From NCBI RefSeq assembly GCF_048595595.1, contig NZ_CP184347.1: 64,000 nt of DNA; one strand, 5' to 3'. A program made the translations under genes and the position numbers. Shown here piece after piece: positions 33,721 to 43,232 of this stretch. The notes below the pieces were generated by a model. It was not told where the DNA came from. It did no database searches and saw nothing but the letters and a program-made list of their open reading frames with translations. The number at the start of each line of letters is the position of its first letter. The stretch's first letter is position 1. Source of the DNA: Bacteroides pyogenes_A (GTDB lineage: Bacteria; Bacteroidota; Bacteroidia; Bacteroidales; Bacteroidaceae).

Positions 33721-34747
33721 GTTCGATATAACGATTACAATTATTTGTTTGAATAATAGGAACATAGCGATAAAAGTATTAAATTTATAGTGTCCAATTA
33801 TAACCTTTAAACGATTATCACTATGTTCCCAGAGTCTAAAGTTACGGAGATTTATTGTATGGCAGATGATTTTTGCAAGGAATTTGCAGTTCAACAAGAA
33901 AAATATCTGGTTGAGGATAATTCACTCCCGCATCGCAATAAGCCCAATCGTATGAGCGATGCGGAAATTATGGTAATCCTTATTCTGTTCCATTCGGGTG
34001 GTTTCCGTTGCTTCAAACACTATTATCAGGAATATGTCTGCAAACATCTGACACACCTGTTCCCCCAGAGAGTTTCGTATAACCGTTTTGTGGAACTGGA
34101 AAAGGAAGTGTTGCTCTCGCTGACTATCTTCATAAAGCAAGTTCTGTTGGGAGAATGTACCGGAATCAGTTTCGTGGATTCTACCCCTTTACGCGTCTGC
34201 CGTAATCAACGGATTCTGATTCACAAGACATTCGAGGGCCTTGCCGAACGGGGGAAATGTTCCATGGGATGGTTCTTCGGGTTTAAACTGCATCTGATTA
34301 TCAATGATAAGGGAGAGATACTGAACTTTATGTTCACTTCGGGTAACGTGGATGACAGAGAGCCTTTGAAACAGAGCCGGTTCGTAAAGAATGTAAAAGG
34401 GAAATTGTGTGGCGATAAGGGATATATCGGACAAGCATTGTTTGAAAATCTATTCATGAATGGAATACAACTGATAACAAAAGTCAAGAATAATATGAAG
34501 AATTCCCTTATGAGTATTGCTGATAAAATCATTCTCAGGAAACGGGCACTGATTGAAACGGTTAATGACGAGTTGAAGAACATCGCACAGATTGAGCATT
34601 CCAGACACCGATCTTTCGACAACTTCATTGCAAACGCACTCTCGGCAATAGCAGCATATTGTTTCTTTGAAAAGAAACCAGCCATTGATGTCAGTTACAT
34701 AAATGACGGGCAACTAAGAATGTTCTAAAATTATATCGAACTCACGT
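33715..34747 (+). mobile_element. IS982-family insertion sequence, copy 1
   Basis: 1033 bp with perfect 17-bp terminal inverted repeats (ACGTGAGTTCGATATAA). It is flanked by a 7-bp target duplication TGTATTA (33708-33714 and 34748-34754). Removing it restores ...CTTGTATTATAA, i.e. the natural end LVL-stop of the upstream recombinase. The insertion therefore changed only one terminal codon. The ends and length are identical to copy 2 at 51573. Confidence 0.9.
33823..34728 (+). CDS. IS982-family transposase, copy 1
   Basis: 301 residues. It has the IS982 layout: an N-terminal helical region (MADDFCKEFAVQQEKYLVEDN), then a DDE domain with FVDSTPLRVC, GNVDDREPLKQSRFVKN and KRALIETVNDELKNIAQIEHSRHRS. 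It fills most of the 1033-bp element. It differs from copy 2 by a few residues (for example Lys6/Gly6 and TSGNVDD/TPGNVDD), so both copies look intact and recently related. Confidence 0.92.
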   Translation: MFPESKVTEIYCMADDFCKEFAVQQEKYLVEDNSLPHRNKPNRMSDAEIMVILILFHSGGFRCFKHYYQEYVCKHLTHLFPQRVSYNRFVELEKEVLLSLTIFIKQVLLGECTGISFVDSTPLRVCRNQRILIHKTFEGLAERGKCSMGWFFGFKLHLIINDKGEILNFMFTSGNVDDREPLKQSRFVKNVKGKLCGDKGYIGQALFENLFMNGIQLITKVKNNMKNSLMSIADKIILRKRALIETVNDELKNIAQIEHSRHRSFDNFIANALSAIAAYCFFEKKPAIDVSYINDGQLRMF

Positions 34748-34809
34748 TGTATTATAAACACACAGACATATAGAAATCAGAGTGAAAATCAACAAACAAT
34801 GAAACAATC

Positions 34810-36012
34810 ATGCGCAGTACATTCTCTTTATTGTTATACATCAATCGAAGCAAAGTCCGTACGGACGGTACGACCGCCGTACTTTGCCGAATCTCCATCG
34901 ACGGGAAAAGCACGACGATAACTACGGGTATTACTTGCAATCCCAAACAATGGAATGCAAAAAAAGCAGAGACTGCGGACGTGCGGACGAACAACCGCCT
35001 GAAAGAGTTTCGAAAGTATGCGGAGCGGCTCTATGATGAAATGCTCAAAGAGCAGGGTGTGGTCAGTGCCGAACTATTGAAAAACAGGATAGCAGGTCAG
35101 GCGGTCATTCCTACCCATCTGCTCCAAATGGGAGAAAGGGAACGGGAACGCCTTGCCGTCCGTTCCAAGGAAATCGACTCCACTTCGACCTACAGGAGTT
35201 CTCGGTATTACCAGAGCTATATCCGTGAGTTCTTGGACTCGAAAGGCAAGACGGATATTGCCTTTTCGGACATCACCGAGGAATTCGGACGGGAATATAA
35301 GGTCTACCTGAAGCGGTACAAGAACTTCGGGGCATCGCAGACCAACCATTGTCTTTGTTGGCTGAACAGACTGATGTATCTTGCCGTGGACTATGAGATT
35401 ATCCGTGCCAATCCTCTGGAAGAGTTGGAGTATGAGAAGAAACCGCCCTCCAAGCGGATGCATATCAGCAGGACTGAACTGAAACAACTGCTGGAACTGA
35501 AACTGCCCGCCAATGACCCTTTGAAGGAATTGGCTCGCAGGGCTTTTATCTTCTCCTGCTTTACGGGACTTGCCTATGTCGATACCCTGCTGCTTTATCC
35601 GCACCATATCGGGCGGACTGCCGACAACAGGAGATACATTCGCATCAATCGCAAGAAGACGAAAGTAGAGTCCTTCATTCCCCTGCATCCGATAGCGGAG
35701 CAGATACTTGATTTGTACAATACGACCGATGACACACAGCCGGTATTTCCGTTGCCGAGCAGGGACTCTATGTGGTTCGAAATACACGAGCTCGGTGTCA
35801 TCATCGGGCGGAAGGAGAACCTCTCCTACCATCAAGCCCGGCACAGCTTCGGATCGTTTTTGATTTCCGAGGGAATTTGTACGGAGAGCATTGCCAAGAT
35901 GATGGGACATGCCTCCATCACCAGCACGCAGACCTATGCGAAGATTTCCGAGAGGAAGATTGCAGAGGATATGGGCAAGCTGATCGAAAGAAGAAAAAAG
36001 AAAGAACAATGA
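34810..36012 (+). CDS. Tyrosine recombinase 2 of the inner element
   Basis: 400 residues. The catalytic part carries FTGLAYVDTLLLYP (first Arg again replaced), LSYHQARHSFGSF and MGHASITSTQTYAKISERKIAEDMGKLIERR with the His and Tyr. It follows recombinase 1 in the same direction; before the IS insertion the two were separated by only about 80 bases. Tandem recombinases are common at one end of Bacteroidales mobile elements. Which one acts at GCAAGATG is not clear from sequence. Confidence 0.9.
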   Translation: MRSTFSLLLYINRSKVRTDGTTAVLCRISIDGKSTTITTGITCNPKQWNAKKAETADVRTNNRLKEFRKYAERLYDEMLKEQGVVSAELLKNRIAGQAVIPTHLLQMGERERERLAVRSKEIDSTSTYRSSRYYQSYIREFLDSKGKTDIAFSDITEEFGREYKVYLKRYKNFGASQTNHCLCWLNRLMYLAVDYEIIRANPLEELEYEKKPPSKRMHISRTELKQLLELKLPANDPLKELARRAFIFSCFTGLAYVDTLLLYPHHIGRTADNRRYIRINRKKTKVESFIPLHPIAEQILDLYNTTDDTQPVFPLPSRDSMWFEIHELGVIIGRKENLSYHQARHSFGSFLISEGICTESIAKMMGHASITSTQTYAKISERKIAEDMGKLIERRKKKEQ

Positions 36013-36027
36013 ATATTGAGATATACT

Positions 36028-36369
36028 ATGAAGAGAGAAATCATAAGCATTGGGGAAAATGGGAACGTACACGTTCCTACGGCTTCCATTTGGATGTCGG
36101 CTTGCGAAATAGCCACCTTATTTGGTGTATTCTCCGGTAAGGTAAACAATCATGTCAAGTCTATCTTTAAAGAGGGCTTACTGAGGGAAGATGAGGTGAT
36201 GCAAACGCTATTGTTTAAGGGCGGTGCGGTGGATTTATATAACATTGAAATGGTAACGATGCTGTCGTTTCGCTTTCCTTCTCCACAGGCAAAGCTCTTC
36301 CGAAAATGGATAATTAGCAAACTTATTGAGAATGAAAATACTTTTTCCTCCACTAATTGTGTATCATAG
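36028..36369 (+). CDS. RhuM-like DNA-binding protein (short)
   Basis: 113 residues from ATG 36028, 15 bases after recombinase 2. It resembles the N-terminus of RhuM-type proteins: IWMSACEIATLFGVFSGKVNNHVKSIFKEGLL, then VDLYNIEMVTMLSFRFPSPQAKLFRKWIISKL. The HTH-like front suggests DNA binding. Such small genes often follow recombinases in Bacteroides mobile elements. It is probably co-transcribed with recombinase 2. It is shorter than full RhuM and lacks the C-terminal half. Confidence 0.6.
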   Translation: MKREIISIGENGNVHVPTASIWMSACEIATLFGVFSGKVNNHVKSIFKEGLLREDEVMQTLLFKGGAVDLYNIEMVTMLSFRFPSPQAKLFRKWIISKLIENENTFSSTNCVS

Positions 36370-36513
36370 CAAACACGGATGGTGGAACTAAGTATGAAGA
36401 AGAATGTTAGTATATTCAAATACCCCATTTTGTATGTTGAAAACCTATAATTTGTCTATTTTCTTGAAACCTGATTGTTTTATACGATATCTTCGTATTG
36501 AAATAATACTATT

Positions 36514-37419
36514 ATGGAACAAAAAATGCTCAGAGTATATATTTTCATGCTATTCCTATTATCGGGAAAAGCGAATATGTTTGCCCAGATTCAATTAAAG
36601 TCGGAATATATTGCTCCGTCTGTATATAAAGATGAGAATGGCAATAAAATCGGAGGTGAAGGAAACTTACAGACCTTTGAAGGCTCAGTGAAACTTCCTT
36701 TATACATAAGGAAGAACGCAAATGGGAGACTGACGGCTTGGATTGTTGCTTTGGGTGGTACATACGCTTCCATGAAGAATAAAGAAATGCCGTCGGATTT
36801 TACAGAGAAAGAACTTATGAATGCCCAAACGGGAATTATGCATCTGCGACCGCTTAATGAGAATTGGTCTATACTTGCCATTTTAGGAGCAGGAATGTAC
36901 ACCTCTGATCTGAATAAATTGTCAGGCAGCTCATTTCTCGGTCAGGGAGGTGTATTATTTATAAGACACGCAAACAAGAATTTGGATTGGGGAGCTGGCA
37001 TTGCGTTGAATAATGTGCTGGGATATCCGATGATTTTTCCCTCCTTATATCTGAATTGGAAAATAGAGGGGAAATACAAATTCAAATTATCTATGTATAA
37101 TACATTCGAAGCTGAAATCAGGACACAACTTAGCAAGAGTTTCAATCTGGGAATACATGCGGAATCCAAAGGGCTTATGGCTGCAGTAGAGAAAGACGGC
37201 AGTAAGAAGTATTTCGTGATGCAGTATGGTTATATAGGCATTCAACCAGAGTTCAGAATTGGGCAATATATTTCTATCCCTATTGTCGGAGGATTTGTCG
37301 CATCAAGAGAAGCTTATTTTCGTTCACGGACATTGAAGGCTTTCTTTAGCAGCAAAGACGACTACCCTCATTTCGGTGTATCCCCCTATTTTTCAATAGG
37401 CATACGATACGGATTATAA
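36514..37419 (+). CDS. Outer-membrane beta-barrel protein (DUF6268-like)
   Basis: 301 residues with a signal peptide (VYIFMLFLLSGKANMFA-Q). The mature part is a series of amphipathic strands ending FGVSPYFSIGIRYGL, typical of outer-membrane barrels of the DUF6268 type. It starts a rightward cargo cluster with a serine hydrolase, two LytS-type kinases and a LytTR regulator. The substrate is unknown. Confidence 0.6.
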   Translation: MEQKMLRVYIFMLFLLSGKANMFAQIQLKSEYIAPSVYKDENGNKIGGEGNLQTFEGSVKLPLYIRKNANGRLTAWIVALGGTYASMKNKEMPSDFTEKELMNAQTGIMHLRPLNENWSILAILGAGMYTSDLNKLSGSSFLGQGGVLFIRHANKNLDWGAGIALNNVLGYPMIFPSLYLNWKIEGKYKFKLSMYNTFEAEIRTQLSKSFNLGIHAESKGLMAAVEKDGSKKYFVMQYGYIGIQPEFRIGQYISIPIVGGFVASREAYFRSRTLKAFFSSKDDYPHFGVSPYFSIGIRYGL

Positions 37420-37459
37420 TAAATGTTCAGGCATAACATTCAATACATCATAAGATTAT

Positions 37460-38587
37460 ATGAAAACAAAATTCGCGCTGTTTCTTTTGATAAACCTGTT
37501 TGGACATGGAATAACTTTTTCACAGAATGTCGTAAATAACCTGACAGATTTAGAGGAAAATCTGACACAGAAAATATTTGAAAAGACAAAGGACTTGTCT
37601 AATGAAACTCAACTGTCCATCGTACTCATAAAAAATGGGATATCCCGTTTTTATGGAATGATAAAGCAAAATGACACGATTAGAAATATTGAGAATAAAG
37701 ATAAGGTTTTTGAGATTGGCTCAATTTCAAAAGTCTTTACGGCGACATTACTCGCCGATGCAATACTTGAAAGGAAGATTAAACAGACAGACGAGATAAA
37801 CAAATTTTACCCTTATACGTTCAAGGATGATGTGCGGATAACTTTTGAAAGCCTGTCAAATCATACATCCGGATTGGGAGGAAATCCCTCTAATTTGCAA
37901 CTTTCAGGGTTTCTGGCAGACAGTACAAAAGCAGAGCGGGAAAATCCTTTTCAGAAATACAGCGACTCTGAATTAGAGTATTACCTCAGAAATCAGTTGC
38001 AATTATGTTGTTCTTCCGATAGGAAAGAATATCTGTATTCAAATTTGGGAACAGGTTTGTTGGGATATACGTTATGCCAAATGGAAAAATGCAGTTTCAT
38101 GGAACTCGTTTCCAATAAAATCTTCAAAAAATATAAAATGAATAATTCATATACAGATGCAAGATTGGTAGAAATAGGTCTTGTCAAAGGAATAAGCCGC
38201 ACAGGTGTTCCTATCGGCAATTGGATATGGGATTCGGATGTGTTTTTAGGAGCCGGTGGTATTCTTTCTTCTGCAAACGATATGGCATGTTTTTTAGAGG
38301 CTCAATTTGATATGGGCAACAAAGAACTTGCAATGACAAGAAAACCGACTTTTAAAGTAAACGATAAACTTAGCGTAGCACTTGGATGGCATATCGTAAA
38401 GGCAGATAACGGAAACGATTTATATTGGCACAATGGTGGTACGGGCGGTTTTTCGTCCTCTATGGTATTTGATATGAATGAAAAGAGTGGAGTCATTATT
38501 CTTTCCAATGTTTCTTTTCTGCATCCTCATGCGAAAAATGTAGACGCATTGTGTTTTGAAATAATGGAAGACTTGGTAAAAAAATAA
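37460..38587 (+). CDS. Class C beta-lactamase-like serine hydrolase
   Basis: 375 residues with a signal peptide. The family motifs are present: SxxK as GSISKVF near residue 92, YxN as YSNLGTG near 194, and HNGGTGGFSS near 325 in place of the KTG triad. This HxG form is usual in serine hydrolases (esterase/peptidase or PBP-like) rather than true AmpC enzymes, so resistance to beta-lactams is not implied. It lies 40 bases after the barrel gene and 10 before the kinase-like gene. Confidence 0.8.
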   Translation: MKTKFALFLLINLFGHGITFSQNVVNNLTDLEENLTQKIFEKTKDLSNETQLSIVLIKNGISRFYGMIKQNDTIRNIENKDKVFEIGSISKVFTATLLADAILERKIKQTDEINKFYPYTFKDDVRITFESLSNHTSGLGGNPSNLQLSGFLADSTKAERENPFQKYSDSELEYYLRNQLQLCCSSDRKEYLYSNLGTGLLGYTLCQMEKCSFMELVSNKIFKKYKMNNSYTDARLVEIGLVKGISRTGVPIGNWIWDSDVFLGAGGILSSANDMACFLEAQFDMGNKELAMTRKPTFKVNDKLSVALGWHIVKADNGNDLYWHNGGTGGFSSSMVFDMNEKSGVIILSNVSFLHPHAKNVDALCFEIMEDLVKK

Positions 38588-38597
38588 TAGTAGATAT

Positions 38598-39605
38598 ATG
38601 CAAGAGAGAAAGAAACAAAGCGTATTATATGACTTTCTAATGGAGAAGAAATACAGATGGACTCGCCATTTCCTGCTTATCATCTCCATCGGTATTATCT
38701 CCGCAAATCATATTTTTATTACCTATGGAGAACAGATTCGAGGCGGAGATGTTTGTGGAATTATATTTGCGTATATAGTAGCCTATCTGTTGCTGATATA
38801 TCTGAATATGTACATCTTCATTCCTAAATTGCTACAACAAGAAAGGTATGTGCAATATGCAGCTGTCTTGCTCGCTGCAATATTCACATTCGTGATAGCG
38901 AATGTCGGCTTGGAGTATTACATTCATTTTAAGTATCAAATACCTTTCGGTCCATATTCTTTTTTTTCTGACGGACGCAATAAAGCAGTCGATTTCTTCT
39001 CCGATTTCTCGGTACTGACATTGTCGGTGACGAGTATTACCGTAATCGTCTTTTACAAACATTGGATTCAAATGACTGAAATGGAGGAACAAATCGAAAC
39101 TCGCAGGCTAACTGTTGAGTTGGAAAATTTGAGAAACAATATCGGATCGGAATTTCTTTTGGCTAAATTAAAAAAAGCAGCTGCACTATGCCTGACCGAA
39201 CCTCTGGAAGTATCTCCGCTATTATTGACACTGAGCCGGATTGTACGCTATCGCCTATACGATTGCAGTAATCCAGTTGTACCACTCAATTCCGAAATCA
39301 AAATCCTTAAAGACTATCTGAATTTGGAAAAGAAGTGCGGGGCTCTCGCCGATTTCACACTCTCTTGCCAAATGAGGACTGGTATTTATTTCATTCCTCC
39401 ATTGACGTTACTATCGTTTGTAAAAGAACATCTATTCAATTCACCGGAAAAAGAACGAATGGAAATTGAGATTGAAATATGCGCCGACACGCTTGTCTGT
39501 ACCTGTACAAACAATAGCAATCCTCCCAAAACGGGTAAGCGCATTTTTACCATCTCAAGAAGACCAGAAAACGCCCCACACAAAACGAGTTTGAAGAGCT
39601 CCTAA
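38598..39605 (+). CDS. Degenerate LytS-type sensor protein (pseudo-kinase)
   Basis: 335 residues. Four membrane segments in the first ~170 residues and a short coiled coil match the neighbouring kinase. The phospho-acceptor motif (NPHFLFNTLN in the neighbour) has become NIGSEFLLAKLKK, without the histidine. The ATP-binding N and G boxes are not recognisable, and the protein stops early after ISRRPENAPHKTSLKSS. It may still sense a signal and pair with the active kinase at 39663, or be decaying. Confidence 0.7.
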   Translation: MQERKKQSVLYDFLMEKKYRWTRHFLLIISIGIISANHIFITYGEQIRGGDVCGIIFAYIVAYLLLIYLNMYIFIPKLLQQERYVQYAAVLLAAIFTFVIANVGLEYYIHFKYQIPFGPYSFFSDGRNKAVDFFSDFSVLTLSVTSITVIVFYKHWIQMTEMEEQIETRRLTVELENLRNNIGSEFLLAKLKKAAALCLTEPLEVSPLLLTLSRIVRYRLYDCSNPVVPLNSEIKILKDYLNLEKKCGALADFTLSCQMRTGIYFIPPLTLLSFVKEHLFNSPEKERMEIEIEICADTLVCTCTNNSNPPKTGKRIFTISRRPENAPHKTSLKSS

Positions 39606-39662
39606 GCTTTTCAAGAAATTTTCCGATAAAGTTTTTGGGAATTAATAAACATAAAGAATCGA

Positions 39663-40721
39663 ATGGCATTATTGAAAGAGATAAATAAAAAGATTGGAAC
39701 ACAAATCCAAACAGGAGGATTCCATAAAATGGGAGACCTGCTTTTACTTTGCATCATAGTTGTCTTGACAATGGAAATGGTCTATAACACTGGCAGTGTA
39801 CACGGACGGTTCACGAATGCAAGGTTTTACGAATGGATGGCATATTTCATTGTCTTCACCTGCACCGTATATATCAACGCCCGCCTGCTGGTTCCTCATT
39901 TCCTGTTGCGCAATAAGTTGTCAGGATATTTCGCTTCCATCGGTTTGTGCGTATTTCTGTTGATGCTTTTTGTCATACTGGTGCAAAACACCCTGTATGA
40001 TGTTCCCAAAAGTTACAGGCTGACCTCTCTTTGTCTCAATATCGCGGGAAATATGTTATTGTTGGGATTAATGATAGCCTCTACTTCAGTAGTATCACTG
40101 TTTCGCTGCTGGGCTGAAAACAGCCGTCGAGTATCGGAATTGGAAAAGATGACGGCAGAAGCAGAATTGCAACAACTGAAAAGCCAGATAAATCCGCACT
40201 TTCTTTTCAACACGCTCAATAATGCCAACATTAAAGCAGAGCAAGAACCACAACTGGCATATGCCATTCTTTCCCGGCTTGAAAATTTGTTGGGCTATCA
40301 GTTGTCCGAATCCTCGCAAGAAAAAGTTCTGATACGGAATGAAATTTCCTTCTTGCATGACTATTTGGAACTGGAAAGTACACGTCGAGGAAACTTGTAT
40401 TACGAAATCAAGACAGAAGGCGTGGTGGAAGATATATCCATATATCCATTACTGTTTATTCCCTTTGTAGAAAACGCAGTCAAGCATAGTGTTGAAGTCA
40501 AAGGAAAGACAAACATACACATCACGTTTGCCGCATCCGGAAACCAACTGCACTTCCGATGCGAAAACACCAAGGCTGCTTCTCGTACATCGAATCATTA
40601 CGGAGGTTTGGGATTGAAAAACATCAAACGGAGACTAGAATTGCTATTCGGAAAGTCTTATACCTTATCCATTACGGAAGAAGAAAATAAATATACTGTA
40701 TACTTATGTGTGAACCTATAA
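39663..40721 (+). CDS. LytS/AlgZ-type sensor histidine kinase
   Basis: 352 residues. Four membrane segments precede a coiled coil (SRRVSELEKMTAEAELQQLKSQ). The His_kinase domain has NPHFLFNTLNNAN (near 180) and the catalytic domain has N-box FVENAVKHS and G-box GGLGLKNIKRRLELLFG. It phosphorylates the LytTR regulator encoded immediately downstream (16-base overlap). The signal is unknown, but the linked barrel and hydrolase genes are likely targets (inference). Confidence 0.9.
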   Translation: MALLKEINKKIGTQIQTGGFHKMGDLLLLCIIVVLTMEMVYNTGSVHGRFTNARFYEWMAYFIVFTCTVYINARLLVPHFLLRNKLSGYFASIGLCVFLLMLFVILVQNTLYDVPKSYRLTSLCLNIAGNMLLLGLMIASTSVVSLFRCWAENSRRVSELEKMTAEAELQQLKSQINPHFLFNTLNNANIKAEQEPQLAYAILSRLENLLGYQLSESSQEKVLIRNEISFLHDYLELESTRRGNLYYEIKTEGVVEDISIYPLLFIPFVENAVKHSVEVKGKTNIHITFAASGNQLHFRCENTKAASRTSNHYGGLGLKNIKRRLELLFGKSYTLSITEEENKYTVYLCVNL

Positions 40722-41416
40722 AATGTATCATCGTCGATGATGAACCTATCGCCCGAGAAGGATTGGAAAGGTTGGTACGCAAGAGTCCAATGCTGGAGCT
40801 TGTCGGCAATTTTGAGTCTGCAGAATCTGCGACTGAATACATAAAAGATAATCCTGTGGATTTAATATTCCTTGATATCGAGATGCCTGGAACAAACGGG
40901 CTTGATTTTGCCCGTAAAATCCCGCAACAAACACTTGTCATTTTTACCACAGCCTATTCCGAATACGCATTGGACAGCTATGAGGTAAACGCTACCGATT
41001 ACCTCGTCAAACCCATCGAGGAACAACGTTTTCGTAAAGCAGTGGAAAAGGTTTCTGTCTATCATACCCTACTCATCAATGCAGAGAAAGAAAGTGTGGA
41101 GGCAGATGTGGATTTCTTCTTCGTGAAATCAGATCGTAAATATTTCAAAATCAGATATGACGACATCCTCTTTATAGAAGGCTTAAAGGATTATGTAATC
41201 ATACAAACAGAAAATCGACGCATCATTACCAAGATGTACCTGCGCACTATCCACGAACTTCTGCCTCCGTCTGTTTTCTTCCGCATCAACAAATCCTATG
41301 TTGTGAATTTAGAGAAAATAGAATCGTTCGACACCAACGACGTATTCATCGGAAAATATGAAATCAGTATCGGCAATACTTACAAAGAAGATTTCTACAA
41401 AAGGCTCATGAAATAA
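40706..41416 (+). CDS. LytTR-family response regulator
   Basis: 236 residues. The receiver domain has acidic residues in CIIVDDEPIAREGLERL, the phospho-Asp in DLIFLDIEMPGTNG near 55, and the Lys in YLVKPIEEQRF. The C-terminal LytTR DNA-binding domain (about 130-236) contains DILFIEGLKDYVIIQTENRRIITKMYLRTI and FFRINKSYVVNLEKIES. It overlaps its kinase gene and forms a complete two-component pair with it. Confidence 0.93.
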   Translation: MCEPIKCIIVDDEPIAREGLERLVRKSPMLELVGNFESAESATEYIKDNPVDLIFLDIEMPGTNGLDFARKIPQQTLVIFTTAYSEYALDSYEVNATDYLVKPIEEQRFRKAVEKVSVYHTLLINAEKESVEADVDFFFVKSDRKYFKIRYDDILFIEGLKDYVIIQTENRRIITKMYLRTIHELLPPSVFFRINKSYVVNLEKIESFDTNDVFIGKYEISIGNTYKEDFYKRLMK

Positions 41417-41457
41417 CAGTTGACTTTGCTATTATCTCAATCAATAATTCAAATCAA

Positions 41458-42058
41458 ATGTGTATGGAAAGATTAGTCAAAACTTTTTCATTCAGGATTC
41501 TTTCTTCGAATGATTCATCCACTGCCGAACAGCGGAATGCAACTGATGATTTAATCAAAAAGGTCATTAAAATGAACACGGAAGAGAACAATAACATTTC
41601 TCTATTCCGCATCCTCCATTACACTCGCTTCCGATTGCAATCTCTGCAAGAGAAACCATCTTCGAACAGGGCGGGGGAAAAATGTGGCAGAACTGTTGTC
41701 TGTCATTGATACTGAGCTGGAACTGTTGAATATGCGAATACAGGGGTTTCTTCCTGCTTTGCCCGTCAAACCTGCCAAGAAACTCAGTTGGACAGGCAAA
41801 GCGACAGATTTAGTTGAATTGCTTTACGCACTCGACACCTGTGACTGTATCAACGATGGTGAAATCGGTATAGAAGAACTGGCTGACGCCTTTTCTGGAG
41901 TCTTCGGAGTAGAAATCAAGAACTGCTACAATGTCTATATGAACATGAAACGCCGCAAGGATGACAGCCGCACCTATTTTCTTGACGAACTCCGAGAAAA
42001 GCTTAACAAGCGCATGGTGGAAAGCGACCTAAAAAGCGGCAAGTTCAAGAAACGGTAA
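41458..42058 (+). pseudogene. RteC-family remnant, apparently frameshifted
   Basis: Two overlapping frames are seen. 41458-41709 encodes an N-terminal part (VKTFSFRILSSNDSSTAEQR...LHYTRFRLQSLQEK). 41684-42058 encodes the RteC C-terminal domain (KKLSWTGKATDLVELLYALDTCDCINDGEIGIEELADAF...LREKLNKRM). They could be one gene shifted at a GGGGGAAAAA run (41673-41682). The C-terminal frame alone starts with GTG. It is related to the RteC end at the left edge of the window and marks this element as an ICE relic. Confidence 0.6.
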
Positions 42059-42146
42059 TTGCATTCATATGGTTAATCAGGCTTCCTAAATTAAAAGGGA
42101 TGCCTGATTTTCTTTCATCCATAAAAAACAATACGATGTAAAACGA

Positions 42147-42524
42147 CTACTGCCGATGTTGCCATTTCTCTTGAAATTCACGAGTCAATTGCACGATTTC
42201 ACCTCCGACTATTGGCAGTTCAAGCGTCAGTTTCTCCAACTTTGTGAGCATTGCAAAGGCTTTCTTCTCAGTAAAGTTGCTCTTCATTGCAACTACTGTC
42301 TGGTTGTAATTGACTCCCACACTGCGGAATTGTCCATACAAAGTCGTCAGCTTTTGATAAGTCTCATTAAAGATTCTTGCCTTGATGAATAATGACAGAC
42401 TTGGTACACCGCTTTCCTCTTTCATCGTGAGGAAATGAGCGTATTCTGTCGGCGTGAAATTGACCGAGACACGCTTTTCTGTCTTCTCTTTGGAGCGTGC
42501 GCTCCGAATTTTCTTCATTTTCAT
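42147..42524 (-). CDS. MobA-like relaxosome protein without its relaxase
   Basis: 125 residues. A basic front (KKIRSARSKEKTEKRVSVNFTPTEYAHF) is followed by the family signature LYGQFRSVGVNYNQTVVAMKSNFTEKKAFAML. It is homologous to mobA at 15926-16348. The downstream mobB and mobC genes are gone: the RteC remnant lies next to its end. The gene itself looks intact and lies beside an oriT-like sequence, so the element might be mobilised by another ICE's relaxase. Confidence 0.8.
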   Translation of the reverse strand: MKMKKIRSARSKEKTEKRVSVNFTPTEYAHFLTMKEESGVPSLSLFIKARIFNETYQKLTTLYGQFRSVGVNYNQTVVAMKSNFTEKKAFAMLTKLEKLTLELPIVGGEIVQLTREFQEKWQHRQ

Positions 42525-42599
42525 TTCTTACTTTGGATTTTAGTGTTTTACGGCATAACCAGCATTCGAAATATGACATTTTCTCTTTCAAGAAAAACG

Positions 42600-42695
42600 A
42601 CTTCGGAGTTTTTTCAGCTCTCTTGGAGAGCAAGGGTTTTATGCTGCAAAAACGAAGTCATGCTGCATAAAACATACCTTGCTATTTGCACGGAC
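42600..42695. other. oriT-like region of the inner element
   Basis: It repeats the layout of the outer oriT candidate: CGACTTCGGAGT, a GCTCTC / GAGAGC hairpin, GCAAGG, the inverted repeat GTTTTATGC (42637-42645) / GCATAAAAC (42666-42674), then ACCTTGCTATTT (42677-42688). It sits in the same place, upstream of mobA. Sequence outside these blocks has diverged. Confidence 0.55.
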
Positions 42696-42699
42696 GCAA

Positions 42700-43232
42700 A
42701 TAAATCCGCCTCGAAAGGCAGTGCTTTATCTTCTCGAAATGTATGTTTTCAAAGCCATGAAATACCAGCTTATCGCTTGCTGCAAAGTTACGACCTCTTG
42801 TCCCCAAAACCATTAAGAGAGACGAAGCCACAAATAACCAAATCGAAGCCACAAGTACGCACTAAAGAAAATCACGCTGATTACAGCATCACCGAGCCAT
42901 ATATTTGCACTGTCGAATATGTCGGTAATGGTATGTGTCTTCGATAATATCATTTTTCGATGAGCGATATAGGCGAGGGTGTATATCAAAGAGTGTATCC
43001 TTGATTCTTTCACTTGAACGTGGGAATGTGCGAAAGCAGATGCAATCGAACGATTGTATTGATGGACACCAATGAACATCTCCACAAAAAGGGTATGAAC
43101 GAAAGGATGTAACCCTGCTGGTACAAGCCGACTATCGGGCATATCTTCGATAGCGGACGTATTCATCTTCATCGGTAAATATACCAACAACGAAATGAAC
43201 AGTGAATTGTATAACAATAAAATTAAGGAAGT
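42700..43232. other. Gene-poor stretch where traA would be expected
   Basis: Between the oriT-like region and the DUF3408 gene I see no supported gene. In the outer ICE this position holds traA (ParA). Any ParA remnant here is too eroded to recognise. Confidence 0.4.

Noticed and set aside
37460..38587. Antibiotic-resistance beta-lactamase
   Set aside because: The KTG triad is replaced by HNGG, as in general serine hydrolases, so resistance is not supported.
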